From NCBI GenBank assembly GCA_964607135.1, contig CAZSIV010000006.1, positions 20,286 through 84,285 on the forward strand: DNA of 64,000 bases. Direction: 5' to 3'. Shown here piece after piece: positions 1 to 8,063 of the stretch. The position numbers and the translations under genes are program-made. This stretch comes from Metaruminococcus_A sp964607135 (GTDB lineage: Bacteria > Bacillota > Clostridia > Oscillospirales > Ruminococcaceae). Each line of letters opens with the position of its first letter. Position 1 is the stretch's first letter. Below the pieces are notes generated by a model that saw nothing but the letters and a program-made list of their open reading frames with translations, was not told the DNA's origin and did no database searches.

Positions 1-327
1 GAGGCGGCGGCCCTTCTGAAAGAGGAGGGGATCCATGTGACGGTCGCAAACTTCACGACGGTCAAGCCGCTGGATGAAGAGGCGGTGAAGGAACTCTACG
101 CCAAAACCAAAATGCTGGTCACCCTGGAGGAGCACTGCGACCGCGGCGGGCTCGGAACCGCTGTGGCGGAGGTCGTCTGCTCGATCCGCTCCGACAAGCC
201 GCTTTACCGTTTGGGCATCCCGGAGGGCTCCAAAGAGGTCGGCCCCTATCTCGAGGTTCTCGACCATTACGGGCTGTCCGGCAAAAAGGCGGCCGCAAAG
301 GTCGCAGAGCTCTACCGGGCGCTGTAA
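1..327 (+). CDS. Transketolase, C-terminal subunit (5' partial)
   Basis: The frame is open from the first base, so the gene begins upstream; only about 108 C-terminal residues are present. The segment VTVANFTTVKPLD followed by LVTLEEH and GGLGTAVAEV is typical of the third (C-terminal) domain of transketolase or DXP-synthase-like TPP enzymes. In Clostridia transketolase is often split in two genes, and this would be the C-terminal half, acting in the non-oxidative pentose phosphate pathway. DXP synthase or another 2-oxoacid dehydrogenase-like subunit cannot be ruled out from this fragment. The next gene, an aldolase, lies about 115 bp downstream on the same strand. Confidence 0.75.
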   Translation, partial: EAAALLKEEGIHVTVANFTTVKPLDEEAVKELYAKTKMLVTLEEHCDRGGLGTAVAEVVCSIRSDKPLYRLGIPEGSKEVGPYLEVLDHYGLSGKKAAAKVAELYRAL

Positions 328-344
328 AAACGGAATGACTCCCT

Positions 345-418
345 GCCTGCGGAGGCGGGGCACCTTCCTGAACGATCAAACGCTGCGCCCCGGGCCCTTC
401 GGCAGAAGGCCCGGGGCG
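345..418 (+). other. Two GC-rich hairpins between transketolase and aldolase genes
   Basis: A first stem is formed around CCTGCC/GGCGGG, and a stronger second one pairs CGCCCCGGGCCCTT (386-399) with AAGGCCCGGGGCG (406-418). No T-run follows the second stem, so it may be an mRNA processing or stability element rather than a rho-independent terminator. Confidence 0.4.
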
Positions 419-441
419 TGAAGCAAAGAAAGGCGGACAAC

Positions 442-1332
442 ATGAACAAGCTTTGCACCGGCGTTTTTGCGCCGATCACCACAACCTTTGACGACGACGG
501 GGCGCTGAACCTGAACGCGCTCAAAGAGAACGTCAAAAAATACGCAGCCTCCCCGATCCACGGCTACCTCGCCCTCGGCTCCAACGGGGAAAATAAGGCG
601 CTGACCTGGGAGGAGAAGATCGAAACCGCCCGGGTGATCATCGAAAACAAGGCGCCGGAGCAGATCGTGATGGCGGGCTCGATCTTCGAGTCCACCGCGG
701 AGACCATCGCCTTCGCGAAGGAGATGGAGAAGCTGGGGGCGGATTACATCACCCTCCTCTCCCCCTGCTACTTCAAAAGCATGATGAAGGACGAGGTGCT
801 GATCCGGTACTTCACCGACGTCGCCTCGGCGGTCGACACCCCCTGTATGCTTTACAACGCGCCCCAGTTCTGCGGGGGGATCACCCTGAGCTTAAAGGTG
901 ATCCAAGAGTGCGCCAAACACCCGAACATCGTCGGGATCAAGGACTCCTCTACCGGCAATGTGGAGAAGATCGCCCTGAGCGTCCCGGCTGATTTCCAGG
1001 TGCTCTCCGGCTCGGCCAACACCTTTTTAAGCTGCCTATTAAACGGCGGGATCGGCGGGGTGATCTCGCTGGCAAATTCGGTGCCGGAGGTCGTCTGCCG
1101 CCTTTACGACTACTTTGTCCGGGGAGAGCTCGGCAAAGCGGCGGCCCTCAACCGGGAGATCATCAAGGCCAACATGGGCGTTTCCGGGAAGTACGGCGTC
1201 GCGGGGGTCAAATACGCGATGGACCGGAGCGGTTACTTCGGCGGCGCGCCCCGTCTGCCCCTGTTCCCCATCCCGGAGGAGGGGAAAAAGGCGGTCGACG
1301 CCTGCCTGGACAGCGTGGATTTCAGCCTATAA
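442..1332 (+). CDS. DapA/N-acetylneuraminate lyase family aldolase
   Basis: A 296-residue class I aldolase of the DHDPS/NAL superfamily, the normal family length. The carboxylate-binding motif is GSNGE (residues 46-50) instead of the GTTGE of true DapA. The catalytic Tyr is Y138 (YNAP) and the Schiff-base Lys is K167 (GIKDSS). GSNGE is also seen in 4-hydroxy-2-oxoglutarate aldolase-type members, so the substrate is probably a 2-oxo acid other than aspartate semialdehyde. The ATG at 442 was chosen over the upstream GTG at 418 because AAAGGCGG precedes it and MNKLCTGVFAPITT is the usual family N-terminus. The transketolase neighbour fits a carbohydrate role; the exact reaction is open. Confidence 0.85.
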   Translation: MNKLCTGVFAPITTTFDDDGALNLNALKENVKKYAASPIHGYLALGSNGENKALTWEEKIETARVIIENKAPEQIVMAGSIFESTAETIAFAKEMEKLGADYITLLSPCYFKSMMKDEVLIRYFTDVASAVDTPCMLYNAPQFCGGITLSLKVIQECAKHPNIVGIKDSSTGNVEKIALSVPADFQVLSGSANTFLSCLLNGGIGGVISLANSVPEVVCRLYDYFVRGELGKAAALNREIIKANMGVSGKYGVAGVKYAMDRSGYFGGAPRLPLFPIPEEGKKAVDACLDSVDFSL

Positions 1333-1350
1333 CGGTTCCCGAAAGAAAAA

Positions 1351-1387
1351 ACAGCCTGCCTTTCAAACGAAAGGCAGGCTGTTTTTT
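1351..1387 (+). terminator. Rho-independent terminator after the aldolase gene
   Basis: The stem ACAGCCTGCCTTTC / GAAAGGCAGGCTGT with an AAAC loop is followed by TTTTTT. It lies 18 bp behind the aldolase stop codon. Confidence 0.9.
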
Positions 1388-1389
1388 GT

Positions 1390-1765
1390 CCATTCAGCGG
1401 CGGTCTGTGGCCAGACCGGCCAATTTGCACCCCAAGGTTTTGCTAATCTTTAAGCGGCTATCCTGCGAGATACATGAAATAAAAGACAAACGTGCCTTGC
1501 GGGGCGGGGAACCCCCGCCGGTATTTCGCACCCGAACGTTTTGCCGGTTTTTGGCTAATAGACCTGCGAGGCACGTTTTTCGAAACATATGCCTCGCGGA
1601 CTTCCAACGCTATTACTGGCGCCACCTGCGGATCGCGTATTGCCCTGTCCGGGCACGGACACGGATCACCCGGCCCTGCGAGGCGCCTTGCGGGATACCA
1701 GCATTATTACTTATTCTGCCTGCGGATCGCGTATTGACAGCGGAAGCATTCCGCGCCCGCAGCCG
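1390..1765 (-). repeat. Family A mosaic repeat cluster, reverse orientation
   Basis: Read on the minus strand the cluster starts with hairpin GCGGAA-TGC-TTCCGC inside the DUF3795 coding end. It then shows the left half-element (ATACGCGATCCGCAGG... CCCGCAAGGC), a centre, the right half-element (CTCGCAGG... GCAAAACGTTCGGGTGCGAA), further hairpins and additional copies. The last right half-element ends at about 1400 next to a GGCCGG/CCGGCC-type hairpin. No gene is credible here; apparent open frames run through repeat DNA. Confidence 0.85.
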
Positions 1766-2151
1766 CTGCAAACGCCGTTGTGAACCGAGACGACGCCCCC
1801 GCAGTCCGGGCAGCTCCACTTTTCTTTCTGGGATGCGAGAAACCGCTCCATCCCGTGCTGGGCGATATCGCGCAGGTTTCCGATAGGGGACTCTTTTAAA
1901 ACATACTGCGACTGGTAGCGGCTTTCCCGCTCCATGATCTCTCCACAGGGGTATTCCGGGCACTGGTCGCAGAACCGATAGCCCTTCTCGATTCTAATCG
2001 GGCACCGAATGATGGCGCATCTGTTTAAACAAAAATCTGCTTTTCCCTCGTCCGGGCCGTTGCAGCCCAAACAGGGCCGTTCCTTCTTATGTGCCCCGCT
2101 GCACAGGGCGCAGTCGAGCCCGCAGGGGGCAATCATCTTTTCGCTGAACAT
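1711..2151 (-). CDS. DUF3795-like cysteine-rich protein with repeat-derived C-terminus
   Basis: A 146-residue soluble protein rich in cysteines: CGLDCALCSG near the N-terminus, CLGCNGP, CDQCPEYPC in the middle and CPDCGG...CSGCG near the end, suggesting bound metal. The N-terminal part matches the DUF3795 type, whose function is unknown. The start is preceded by AAAGGAG (complement of 2160-2166). The last 13 or so residues (GMLPLSIRD-QAE) are encoded by a family A intergenic repeat, which also supplies the stop codon at 1711-1713. The tail resembles the end of the unrelated TtcA-like protein at 18.6 kb, so it is probably an acquired extension. Confidence 0.75.
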   Translation of the reverse strand: MFSEKMIAPCGLDCALCSGAHKKERPCLGCNGPDEGKADFCLNRCAIIRCPIRIEKGYRFCDQCPEYPCGEIMERESRYQSQYVLKESPIGNLRDIAQHGMERFLASQKEKWSCPDCGGVVSVHNGVCSGCGRGMLPLSIRDPQAE

Positions 2152-2204
2152 TGTTTAAATCTCCTTTATCTATGATGGGTTGTGCCCTGCCGACCGGCCT
2201 CGGC

Positions 2205-2254
2205 GCGGAGTGCCTCCGCTGTCAATTCGGCCTGGGCACAGGCCCGGCCACGGG
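2205..2254 (+). repeat. Isolated trio of family A hairpins
   Basis: Three small hairpins stand side by side without the long half-elements: GCGGAG-TGC-CTCCGC (2205-2219), GCCTG-GGCA-CAGGC (2230-2243) and CCCG-GCCA-CGGG (2243-2254). TGTCAATTCGG lies between the first two. They are the same hairpin modules that cap full family A elements elsewhere, so this is probably a deletion product or a minimal unit. Confidence 0.7.
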
Positions 2255-2263
2255 TACGCTGGA

Positions 2264-3223
2264 TCAAACCAGCACGGTGAAAATCCAGGCGGCGATCAGC
2301 ACCCCGCATCCGGCGAAGAGAAGCCCCTTCTTCGCGCCTTTCCATTCCCCGGTTTTGAGCCCCCAGAAAACCGATACGATCAGCGCGAGGGCGTTGAAAA
2401 GGATCCAGCCCACCGTTGAGCCCAGCTCCCCCAGCAGGTCGGTCGAAAGCCCGTAAAGGATCAGTGCCGCGTACCAGACAATGCTGACGCCGAACAGCTT
2501 CAGCGCCCGGACAGCGCTCCCCTTTTGCACAACGGTTTTCCATTCCCGCTTCACCGACACCTCGCCGATACAGTAAACCAGCCCGGCGAGGCAGCCGCCG
2601 ACCAGCACCGGGAGCCATCTCGCGGCCGAAACGGCGAGCTGGGGCCGGTTGAGCGCCTGGAGCCCGGCGGCAACCTCCTCGCTGTGGGTGAAGCCGACGT
2701 TCATGAACCCGGAGCCGATCCCCGAAAAGACGGCGAGCGCGATCCCGAAAACCGAACCCTTCGCCCCGCCGTCCCGCTTGATCCCCGCAGCGGTGACGAC
2801 CACCACGCCGAGCACCGTCAGCAGCAGCCCGATCCAGAAGAGGATGGCCGACCCGCCCGCCGGAAAGGACTGGCTGATCATCATCGGCGTTAAGGAGCCC
2901 ACGATGGTGGAAATCCCCATCGAAATTCCGTAGACGAGGGACATCCCGATCTTGTCGATCCCCTTGGAGAAGCCTATCGCCGACAGGCCCCAGGCCGCGC
3001 CGCAGCCCAGGGGGACGAGAAAATAGCCGAAGCCCTGCCGCGCGAAAATCTCCGCCAGCTCCGGCGCCATGATGAAGGCGAAGAGCACCGCAGTGATGAT
3101 GCACATGATTTCATAGATTCCCCAGAAAGCGGCCCATGAAAACGGCGTGTATTTTTTATAGCCGAGCCCGAAGCTGCCCTGGCAGAGCCCGGCAGCCAGC
3201 AAAACAAAAAAACCGATTGCCAT
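2264..3223 (-). CDS. RhaT-like sugar transporter (DMT superfamily)
   Basis: A 319-residue integral membrane protein with about ten hydrophobic segments. The stretch GCGAAWGLSAIGFSKGI followed by MSLVYGISMGISTIVGSL aligns by eye with the conserved core of the L-rhamnose:H+ symporter RhaT, which imports sugar with a proton. GGGAGGA stands 10 nt before the ATG. It is the gene after the GH31 glycosidase on the same strand, with a weak intervening hairpin, so it probably imports a product or substrate of that enzyme. Rhamnose itself is not proven as substrate, because no rhamnose catabolic genes are nearby. Confidence 0.75.
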   Translation of the reverse strand: MAIGFFVLLAAGLCQGSFGLGYKKYTPFSWAAFWGIYEIMCIITAVLFAFIMAPELAEIFARQGFGYFLVPLGCGAAWGLSAIGFSKGIDKIGMSLVYGISMGISTIVGSLTPMMISQSFPAGGSAILFWIGLLLTVLGVVVVTAAGIKRDGGAKGSVFGIALAVFSGIGSGFMNVGFTHSEEVAAGLQALNRPQLAVSAARWLPVLVGGCLAGLVYCIGEVSVKREWKTVVQKGSAVRALKLFGVSIVWYAALILYGLSTDLLGELGSTVGWILFNALALIVSVFWGLKTGEWKGAKKGLLFAGCGVLIAAWIFTVLV

Positions 3224-3276
3224 TCCGATTTGATCCTCCCATATTTAACACGCTGTAAAGAATCCATACGCAAAGA

Positions 3277-3305
3277 AAACCGGAAGGCTTTCCGCCCTCC
3301 GGTTT
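3277..3305 (-). terminator. Hairpin terminator after the GH31 gene
   Basis: On the minus strand AAACCGGAGGGC pairs with GCCTTCCGGTTT, followed by TTTTC. It lies between the glycosidase stop and the transporter start and may only partly stop transcription. Confidence 0.6.
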
Positions 3306-3360
3306 GAGCCGCCGCCTTCCCTGTTCGGAAAAGCGCCTCGACTCGGTCTTTGCCTGTCGG

Positions 3361-5400
3361 TTATTCCCCTTTGATCCAGCCGAGCGCCTGCGCGCCCTCT
3401 TTGACAAAGAGGGGGATGGTGTCGAGCGGCGCGTCGACCGTTACGGTCTGGCCGCCGTCAAAGATCTTTCCGGTTTCCGCCTCGACCCATTTCACACCGG
3501 CGGGGAGGTAAACCTCCTTTGTCCGGGCGCCCGGATAGAGGACGGGGGCGACCAGGATGTCGGAGCCGAAGAGGTATTCCTCGGTGACGTTCCAGGCCGC
3601 TTTGTCCGCCGGGAAGTCGTAGAAGACCGGGCGGATCACCGGCGTGCCTTTTTCATGGGCCGCCTTCATCGCCTCAGTGATATAGGGCTTTAAGCAGTAC
3701 CGCATCCGGATGTACTTGGTCATGCTCTTCTCCGCTTCAGGGCCGTAGCTCCAGACCTCGTTGTCCGCGCCGGTCTTGGGGCAGAAGCCGCCGCCGGACG
3801 CCACCAGCTCCGGCTTGTCGTGCGGGTCGCGGTCGCCGTGGAGCCGCATCACCGGGCAGAAGGCGCCGAACTGGAACCAGCGGGTGATCAGCTCCTTAAA
3901 GCCCTCGTCGTGGATGTTGCCGCCGTGGAAGCCGCCGATGTCGGCCGTCCACCAGGTGATCCCCGCAAGGCCCATGTTCAGCCCGGCGGCCATCTGGATG
4001 CGGAAGGCTTCGAAGGTGGATGGGACGTCGCCCGACCAGGCCAGCGCGCCGTATTTCTGGGAACCCGCCCAGGCGCAGCGGATCAGGTTGACGATCTCCT
4101 CCCGGCCCTCGGCCTTCATCCCGTCGTAGAACGCCTTGGCGTAGCCGACCGGGTAGGCGTTCGCCACCTCGAGGGCAGCGCCTTTGTGGTAACGGTAGTT
4201 TTCGAAATCGACCGCGGTGTACTCCGGTTCGGCTTCATCCAGCCAGAAGAGGGTCACGCCCTTGTCGAGATAATTTTTCTTGCAGGTCTTCCAGATAAAC
4301 GCCTGTGCATCGGGGTTGGTTGCGTCAAAGAAGCCCTCCGCCCCGAAGCAGTCCATGGTGAAGTTGATCCCGTGGTCCACCCGGACGAGCAGGTCGTGGT
4401 CGAGCATGTAGTCGTAATTCTCGCTCGCCTTGTCCACCGTCGGCCAGACGGAAGTCATCAGCTTCATCCCCATGGAATCGAGCTCTTTGATCATCCCCTC
4501 GGGATCGGGCCAGAACTGGCTGTCGAATTTCCAGTCGCCCTGGTTCGGCCAGTGGAAGAAGTCGACGACGATGACGTCGACCGGGATGCCGCGTTTGTGG
4601 TACTCCCGCGCGACCTCGAGCAGCTCCTCCTGGGTCTGGTAGCGGAGCTTGCACTGCCAGAAGCCGAGGCCGTATTCCGGCATCATCGGGACGGTGCCCG
4701 AGACCTTCGCGTACTGCTCCTCGATCTCGGCCGGGGTGTCGCCCGCAACGATCCAGTAGTCGATCTGCTTGGAGGATTTCAGTTTCCATTCGGTGACGTT
4801 GTTCCCAAACGCGACCTGGCCGACGCCCGGGTTGTTCCAGAGGAAACCGTAGCCCTTGCTGGAAAGGTAGAAGGGGACGCTCGCCTGGGTGTTGCGGTGG
4901 GCGAGCTCGAGGATGCAGCCCTTTTGGTCGAGATGGGGGTGCTGGTACTGGCCCATGCCGAAGATTTTTTCCTCCGGGTCGGCCTCGAAGCTCATCGTGA
5001 TCTCGAAGTTGTCGCTCGGCATGCCCTTGTACTCACGGGCCGGGCGCTTGAGGTTGGTGATGGTGTTGAGGTATTTGGAGTAGTCCACCCCGTGGGACCA
5101 GGCGCGGTAGTGCTCGTCAAGGAGCAGTTCGTCCCGGTCGTTGAAGAAGCGGATCCGCCCGTATTCGTTGAGCTCCGCCCGGATTTTCCCGTTTTTGACG
5201 ACCGCGCCGCCATCCTCCGTCAGGGTGATTTCGGCTTTTGCATCGACCGGCATGGTCAGCGCCCAATCCTCTTTGGTGAAGAAGTTGTTCTGGGTCGCCC
5301 GCACACGCAGGGCATTCTCCCCCCAGGGGGTGATCCAGAGGGTTTCATATCTCCGCTTAAAAAGCAGAGAACCGTTTTCGACTTTAAAAAATTCGCTCAT
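3361..5400 (-). CDS. Glycoside hydrolase family 31 (alpha-glucosidase/alpha-xylosidase type)
   Basis: A 679-residue cytoplasmic GH31 enzyme: N-terminal beta-sandwich (about 1-230), TIM barrel (about 240-560), C-terminal beta domains. The nucleophile is D388 in FWLDEAEP and the acid/base is D458 in WSGDVPS. No signal peptide is visible, so it acts on imported oligosaccharides. The ATG at 5400 is preceded by AGGAGGA; the longer open frame lacks a binding site. The AraC regulator is divergent and a RhaT-like transporter follows, giving a compact sugar-use locus. Alpha-glucosidase, alpha-xylosidase or a related specificity cannot be told apart here. Confidence 0.88.
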   Translation of the reverse strand: MSEFFKVENGSLLFKRRYETLWITPWGENALRVRATQNNFFTKEDWALTMPVDAKAEITLTEDGGAVVKNGKIRAELNEYGRIRFFNDRDELLLDEHYRAWSHGVDYSKYLNTITNLKRPAREYKGMPSDNFEITMSFEADPEEKIFGMGQYQHPHLDQKGCILELAHRNTQASVPFYLSSKGYGFLWNNPGVGQVAFGNNVTEWKLKSSKQIDYWIVAGDTPAEIEEQYAKVSGTVPMMPEYGLGFWQCKLRYQTQEELLEVAREYHKRGIPVDVIVVDFFHWPNQGDWKFDSQFWPDPEGMIKELDSMGMKLMTSVWPTVDKASENYDYMLDHDLLVRVDHGINFTMDCFGAEGFFDATNPDAQAFIWKTCKKNYLDKGVTLFWLDEAEPEYTAVDFENYRYHKGAALEVANAYPVGYAKAFYDGMKAEGREEIVNLIRCAWAGSQKYGALAWSGDVPSTFEAFRIQMAAGLNMGLAGITWWTADIGGFHGGNIHDEGFKELITRWFQFGAFCPVMRLHGDRDPHDKPELVASGGGFCPKTGADNEVWSYGPEAEKSMTKYIRMRYCLKPYITEAMKAAHEKGTPVIRPVFYDFPADKAAWNVTEEYLFGSDILVAPVLYPGARTKEVYLPAGVKWVEAETGKIFDGGQTVTVDAPLDTIPLFVKEGAQALGWIKGE

Positions 5401-5446
5401 TCCTGTTCCTCCTGTTTTTTTGGCGGCAGTCCGCCTCGTTACCAAT

Positions 5447-5452
5447 ATTATA
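5447..5452 (-). promoter_or_regulatory. Possible -10 box for the GH31 gene
   Basis: TATAAT on the minus strand, 47 nt upstream of the GH31 start, in an AT-rich divergent intergenic region. No good -35 is seen at 17 nt, which would suit a promoter that depends on the neighbouring AraC activator. Confidence 0.4.
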
Positions 5453-5544
5453 AATCCGCAGTTGCAATTCCGAAATAAACATTTATAATATTATTTGCAC
5501 AAAATGAAACTCATCTCATTGTTTCGGTAAAATGGAGGACTTTC

Positions 5545-6465
5545 ATGACTGAGTATTGTTTCGATCTGTCCAAACCTCTTTCCGTGCTCCTGGCGGGGCA
5601 TTCGGTCTGCCCGGAGGGATGGAGCTTAACCGGCAGGGTGTTGGGGGAAACCGAAGTGATTGTAGTTTATGAGGGCGTTCTGCGGTGCAGCGTTGGGAGA
5701 GAAATTCATCGCCTGCGGGAGGGGGATGCCTGTCTGGTTCCTGTCGGCCTCCCGGTTGACCAATACGCGGACGGCGGCCCCTGCCGCTTTTTTTACGCCC
5801 ACATCGACTGCCCGGTCTTTCCAGTCGACTCCACTGCCCAAAAAGAGACGCCTTCAAACCCGGCAAACCGCTCCCACCCCGGCGGGTTCTTTTTTCTTCC
5901 GCCCGTCACTCCAAAGGATACCCTGATTCGCATCGGCGGGAAAATGGATACCGGGCGGCATAAAAGTGAAATCTTCACCCTGTTCCAGCGGCTTTTGCTG
6001 GAGCGCAGCCGCCAAACGATTTACAGCCCCCTGATGATTTCGCTGGAGCTTTCCCAGATCCTTGTTTTACTGGGCCAGTGCTGGAGCGGAAAAAGCGCGG
6101 TTTTGCATCAGACGCCGGAGCGCAGGGAACAAAACCGCCTGGTGCAGGATGCGCTGCTCTATCTCCACAGCAACTACGCATCCCCAATCCGGATCAGCGA
6201 GCTTGCCGAGCAGCTCCAGATTTCCCAGCAGTATCTCGCCCGGCTCTTTAAAGCGGAGACCGGCGCATCCCCTCTGCAATACCTCAACCGGTTGAGGATC
6301 GAAAAGGCGAAGGAGGCGATGCGGGTCAATGCGGTCAATATCAGCGAAGCCGCTATGGCCGCCGGTTTTGACAACCTTTATTATTTCAGCCGCTTATTCA
6401 AGCAGCTGGAGGGGATGTCCCCTTCCGCTTACCGCGCCTGGCTCCATTCCAGGAGCAATCAATAA
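5545..6465 (+). CDS. AraC family transcriptional regulator
   Basis: A 306-residue regulator. Residues about 15-130 form a cupin-like sensing domain. The C-terminal 100 residues hold the double helix-turn-helix: ISELAEQLQISQQYLARLFKAETG, then NISEAAMAAGFDNLYYFSRLFKQ and GMSPSAYR. ATGGAGGAC precedes the ATG by a suitable distance. It is divergent from the GH31-transporter genes and probably activates them in response to the imported sugar. The sensing domain gives no clue to the ligand. Confidence 0.9.
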   Translation: MTEYCFDLSKPLSVLLAGHSVCPEGWSLTGRVLGETEVIVVYEGVLRCSVGREIHRLREGDACLVPVGLPVDQYADGGPCRFFYAHIDCPVFPVDSTAQKETPSNPANRSHPGGFFFLPPVTPKDTLIRIGGKMDTGRHKSEIFTLFQRLLLERSRQTIYSPLMISLELSQILVLLGQCWSGKSAVLHQTPERREQNRLVQDALLYLHSNYASPIRISELAEQLQISQQYLARLFKAETGASPLQYLNRLRIEKAKEAMRVNAVNISEAAMAAGFDNLYYFSRLFKQLEGMSPSAYRAWLHSRSNQ

Positions 6466-6647
6466 CCTGCCCGTTCGAGTTTATCATTTTCGTCAGGGGA
6501 AGGATTTCGGATTGGCGTAGGAGATAACGGACCGGCCCGGAATTCGGGCTATACGGTCTTTCCCTGCTGAAAAAGCACCCTTGACGGGTTGAAATACGCA
6601 GGCGCTTTTTAAGCGGACATATTTTTCTGAAGATTTTGTGATGCCTC

Positions 6648-6676
6648 TTGCCTGACAGCATATTTTTTAATATAAT
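6648..6676 (+). promoter_or_regulatory. Sigma-A-type promoter of the PilZ gene
   Basis: TTGCCT, a 17-bp spacer and TATAAT, 38 bp upstream of the PilZ start codon. It supports the ATG at 6714, since upstream in-frame starts would fall before the transcription start. Confidence 0.7.
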
Positions 6677-6713
6677 AAAGCTATATGATGAAAATTGGGA
6701 GGCGCCTACATAT

Positions 6714-7361
6714 ATGGACCTGCTGAAAAACTGCCGCAAGGCGGAAATTTTGACGCCGTCGAATACGCCGGCCTGCGAGGCGGGAGTCTTTCACGATCTC
6801 GGGGGGAATCTCCGGCTTCTGGTTCCTCAGACCTTTTCATACAAGGATCATCCGTTTTTTATGGTCGTTTTCTACGATTCGGTTTCCGGTCTGATTAACT
6901 GCCGCTGCACCCTTTCGGAGCCTTCGCCCGAAGCGGACGGCCGGATTTCCCTTCTCTGTACGGTTTCGGAAGTGCTTCACCGGAACCAGCGCCGCCAGGA
7001 CCTGAAGGTTCCGATCCAAGCGGCGGTCGAGATGACCAATGTCCAGGTTCCGTTCGGAGGAGCTGTCCCGCCGGTTTCAAAAATTCCTGCCGTCACCCGC
7101 GACCTCAGCGCGGGGGGAATCTATTTTATCTGCCAATATCCGTTGGCAGTCAACACGCTGGTTCACTTCCAGTTCCGTGAAACGGATAAGCCCCTTTTGC
7201 TGGTCGCCAAGGTGCTGCGCCAGGAGGAACTCAAGCCGGTGAAAGGCATCCCCCAGTTCGGGCACGGCTGCCGGTTTGTCGAAATGGAGATGGATGCAGA
7301 GTCGGAGCTGCGGAGTTTCATCTTCCGCAGGGAGCGGCAGCTTCACCAAAACCGCCGCTGA
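6714..7361 (+). CDS. PilZ domain c-di-GMP-binding protein
   Basis: A 215-residue protein with an N-terminal beta-rich part (about 1-90, YcgR N-like) and a C-terminal PilZ domain. The c-di-GMP signature is present: RRQDLKVP (arginine motif) and DLSAGGIYF (D-x-S-x-x-G). It would bind cyclic di-GMP and change activity of a partner, often in motility or surface behaviour. GGGAGG lies 11 nt before the ATG. The GGDEF/HD-GYP protein at 13.9-16.1 kb could supply or remove the ligand. Confidence 0.85.
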   Translation: MDLLKNCRKAEILTPSNTPACEAGVFHDLGGNLRLLVPQTFSYKDHPFFMVVFYDSVSGLINCRCTLSEPSPEADGRISLLCTVSEVLHRNQRRQDLKVPIQAAVEMTNVQVPFGGAVPPVSKIPAVTRDLSAGGIYFICQYPLAVNTLVHFQFRETDKPLLLVAKVLRQEELKPVKGIPQFGHGCRFVEMEMDAESELRSFIFRRERQLHQNRR

Positions 7362-7442
7362 ATCCGGTGGGCAAAGGCGGGGTGATGTTTTAACGCCGCT
7401 TCTTTGGCCGAATTGAAAACGGTTTTTTAAAACCAATGCTGA

Positions 7443-7479
7443 ACGGGAGACGCTCTACTGTAGAGCGTCTCCCGTTTTT
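7443..7479 (+). terminator. Terminator after the PilZ gene
   Basis: ACGGGAGACGCTCTA pairs with TAGAGCGTCTCCCGT around a CTG loop, followed by TTTTT. Confidence 0.9.
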
Positions 7480-7499
7480 ATGAACGCCTGTGCCGAGCA

Positions 7500-7820
7500 G
7501 GACGGAATGCATCCGCGCCCCGCGAGGCATATCTTTCATACAACACGTCTCGCAGGATTACAATCTTGAGATTGGCAGAATGTCGGTGTGCGAAATGCCC
7601 CGTCCGGGCACGGACGCCGGGTGCCCCCCGGCTGAACAGTCGCGGCGGAAAGCTTCCGCTGGCAATACGCGATTCGCAGGTAGAGCAAACAGCAACGCTG
7701 ATAACCCGCGAGGCGCGTTGTATCGATTTGTCCTGGGCGCCGCGCAGGACAATCACCCTAAAATTGGGAAAACCTTAGGGTGCGAACTGGCCGCCGGGGC
7801 CACCCTGCCCGGCCCTGTTG
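7500..7820 (+). repeat. Family A mosaic repeat cluster, forward orientation
   Basis: The cluster contains a right half-element (CTCGCAGGATTACAATC... GGCAGAATGTCGGTGTGCGAA), hairpin GTCCG-GGCA-CGGAC, a GCGGAAAGCTTCCGC hairpin, a full left half (ATACGCGATTCGCAGG... ATAACCCGCGAGGC) and a second right half ending GGGTGCGAACTGG. It lies between the PilZ terminator and the stop of the XRE gene. Confidence 0.85.
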
Positions 7821-7835
7821 CGTAAGATGAAGCAA

Positions 7836-8045
7836 TCAGTTCTCGGTGTATTTCAACAGGTCGCCCGGTGTGCAGCCGAGTGTCTCACAGATTGCGGCGA
7901 GGGTTGAAAAACGAACCGCGCTCACCTTATTGTTTTTGATCTTCGACAGATTGACATTTGAGATTCCCACTTTTTCCGCGAGCTCGTTGAGCGATATCTG
8001 CCGTTCCGCCATCACGACGTCAAGCTTCAAAACAATCCTTCCCAT
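7836..8045 (-). CDS. Small XRE-family transcriptional regulator (YozG-like)
   Basis: About 69 residues forming a single Cro/CI helix-turn-helix: ISLNELAEKVGISNVNLSKIKNNKV, then RFSTLAAICETLGCTPGDLL. This is the short regulator typically paired with a DUF2975 membrane protein, as here (18-nt gap). The start is uncertain. The ATG at 8045 touches the AGGAGG directly; a GTG at 8057 or a TTG a few codons inside (after GGGAAGG) is possible. It probably autoregulates the two-gene operon. Confidence 0.85.
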   Translation of the reverse strand: MGRIVLKLDVVMAERQISLNELAEKVGISNVNLSKIKNNKVSAVRFSTLAAICETLGCTPGDLLKYTEN

Positions 8046-8063
8046 CCTCCTAGACACCGCCGA

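Noticed and set aside
1386..1886. Coding region on the plus strand over the first repeat cluster
   Set aside because: The frame consists of repeat sequence and the antisense of the DUF3795 gene; arginine-rich composition and absence of a binding site argue against a gene.
3820..5478. 552-residue plus-strand ORF opposite the GH31 gene
   Set aside because: It is the antisense shadow of a clear GH31 gene; long antisense frames are common in GC-rich DNA.
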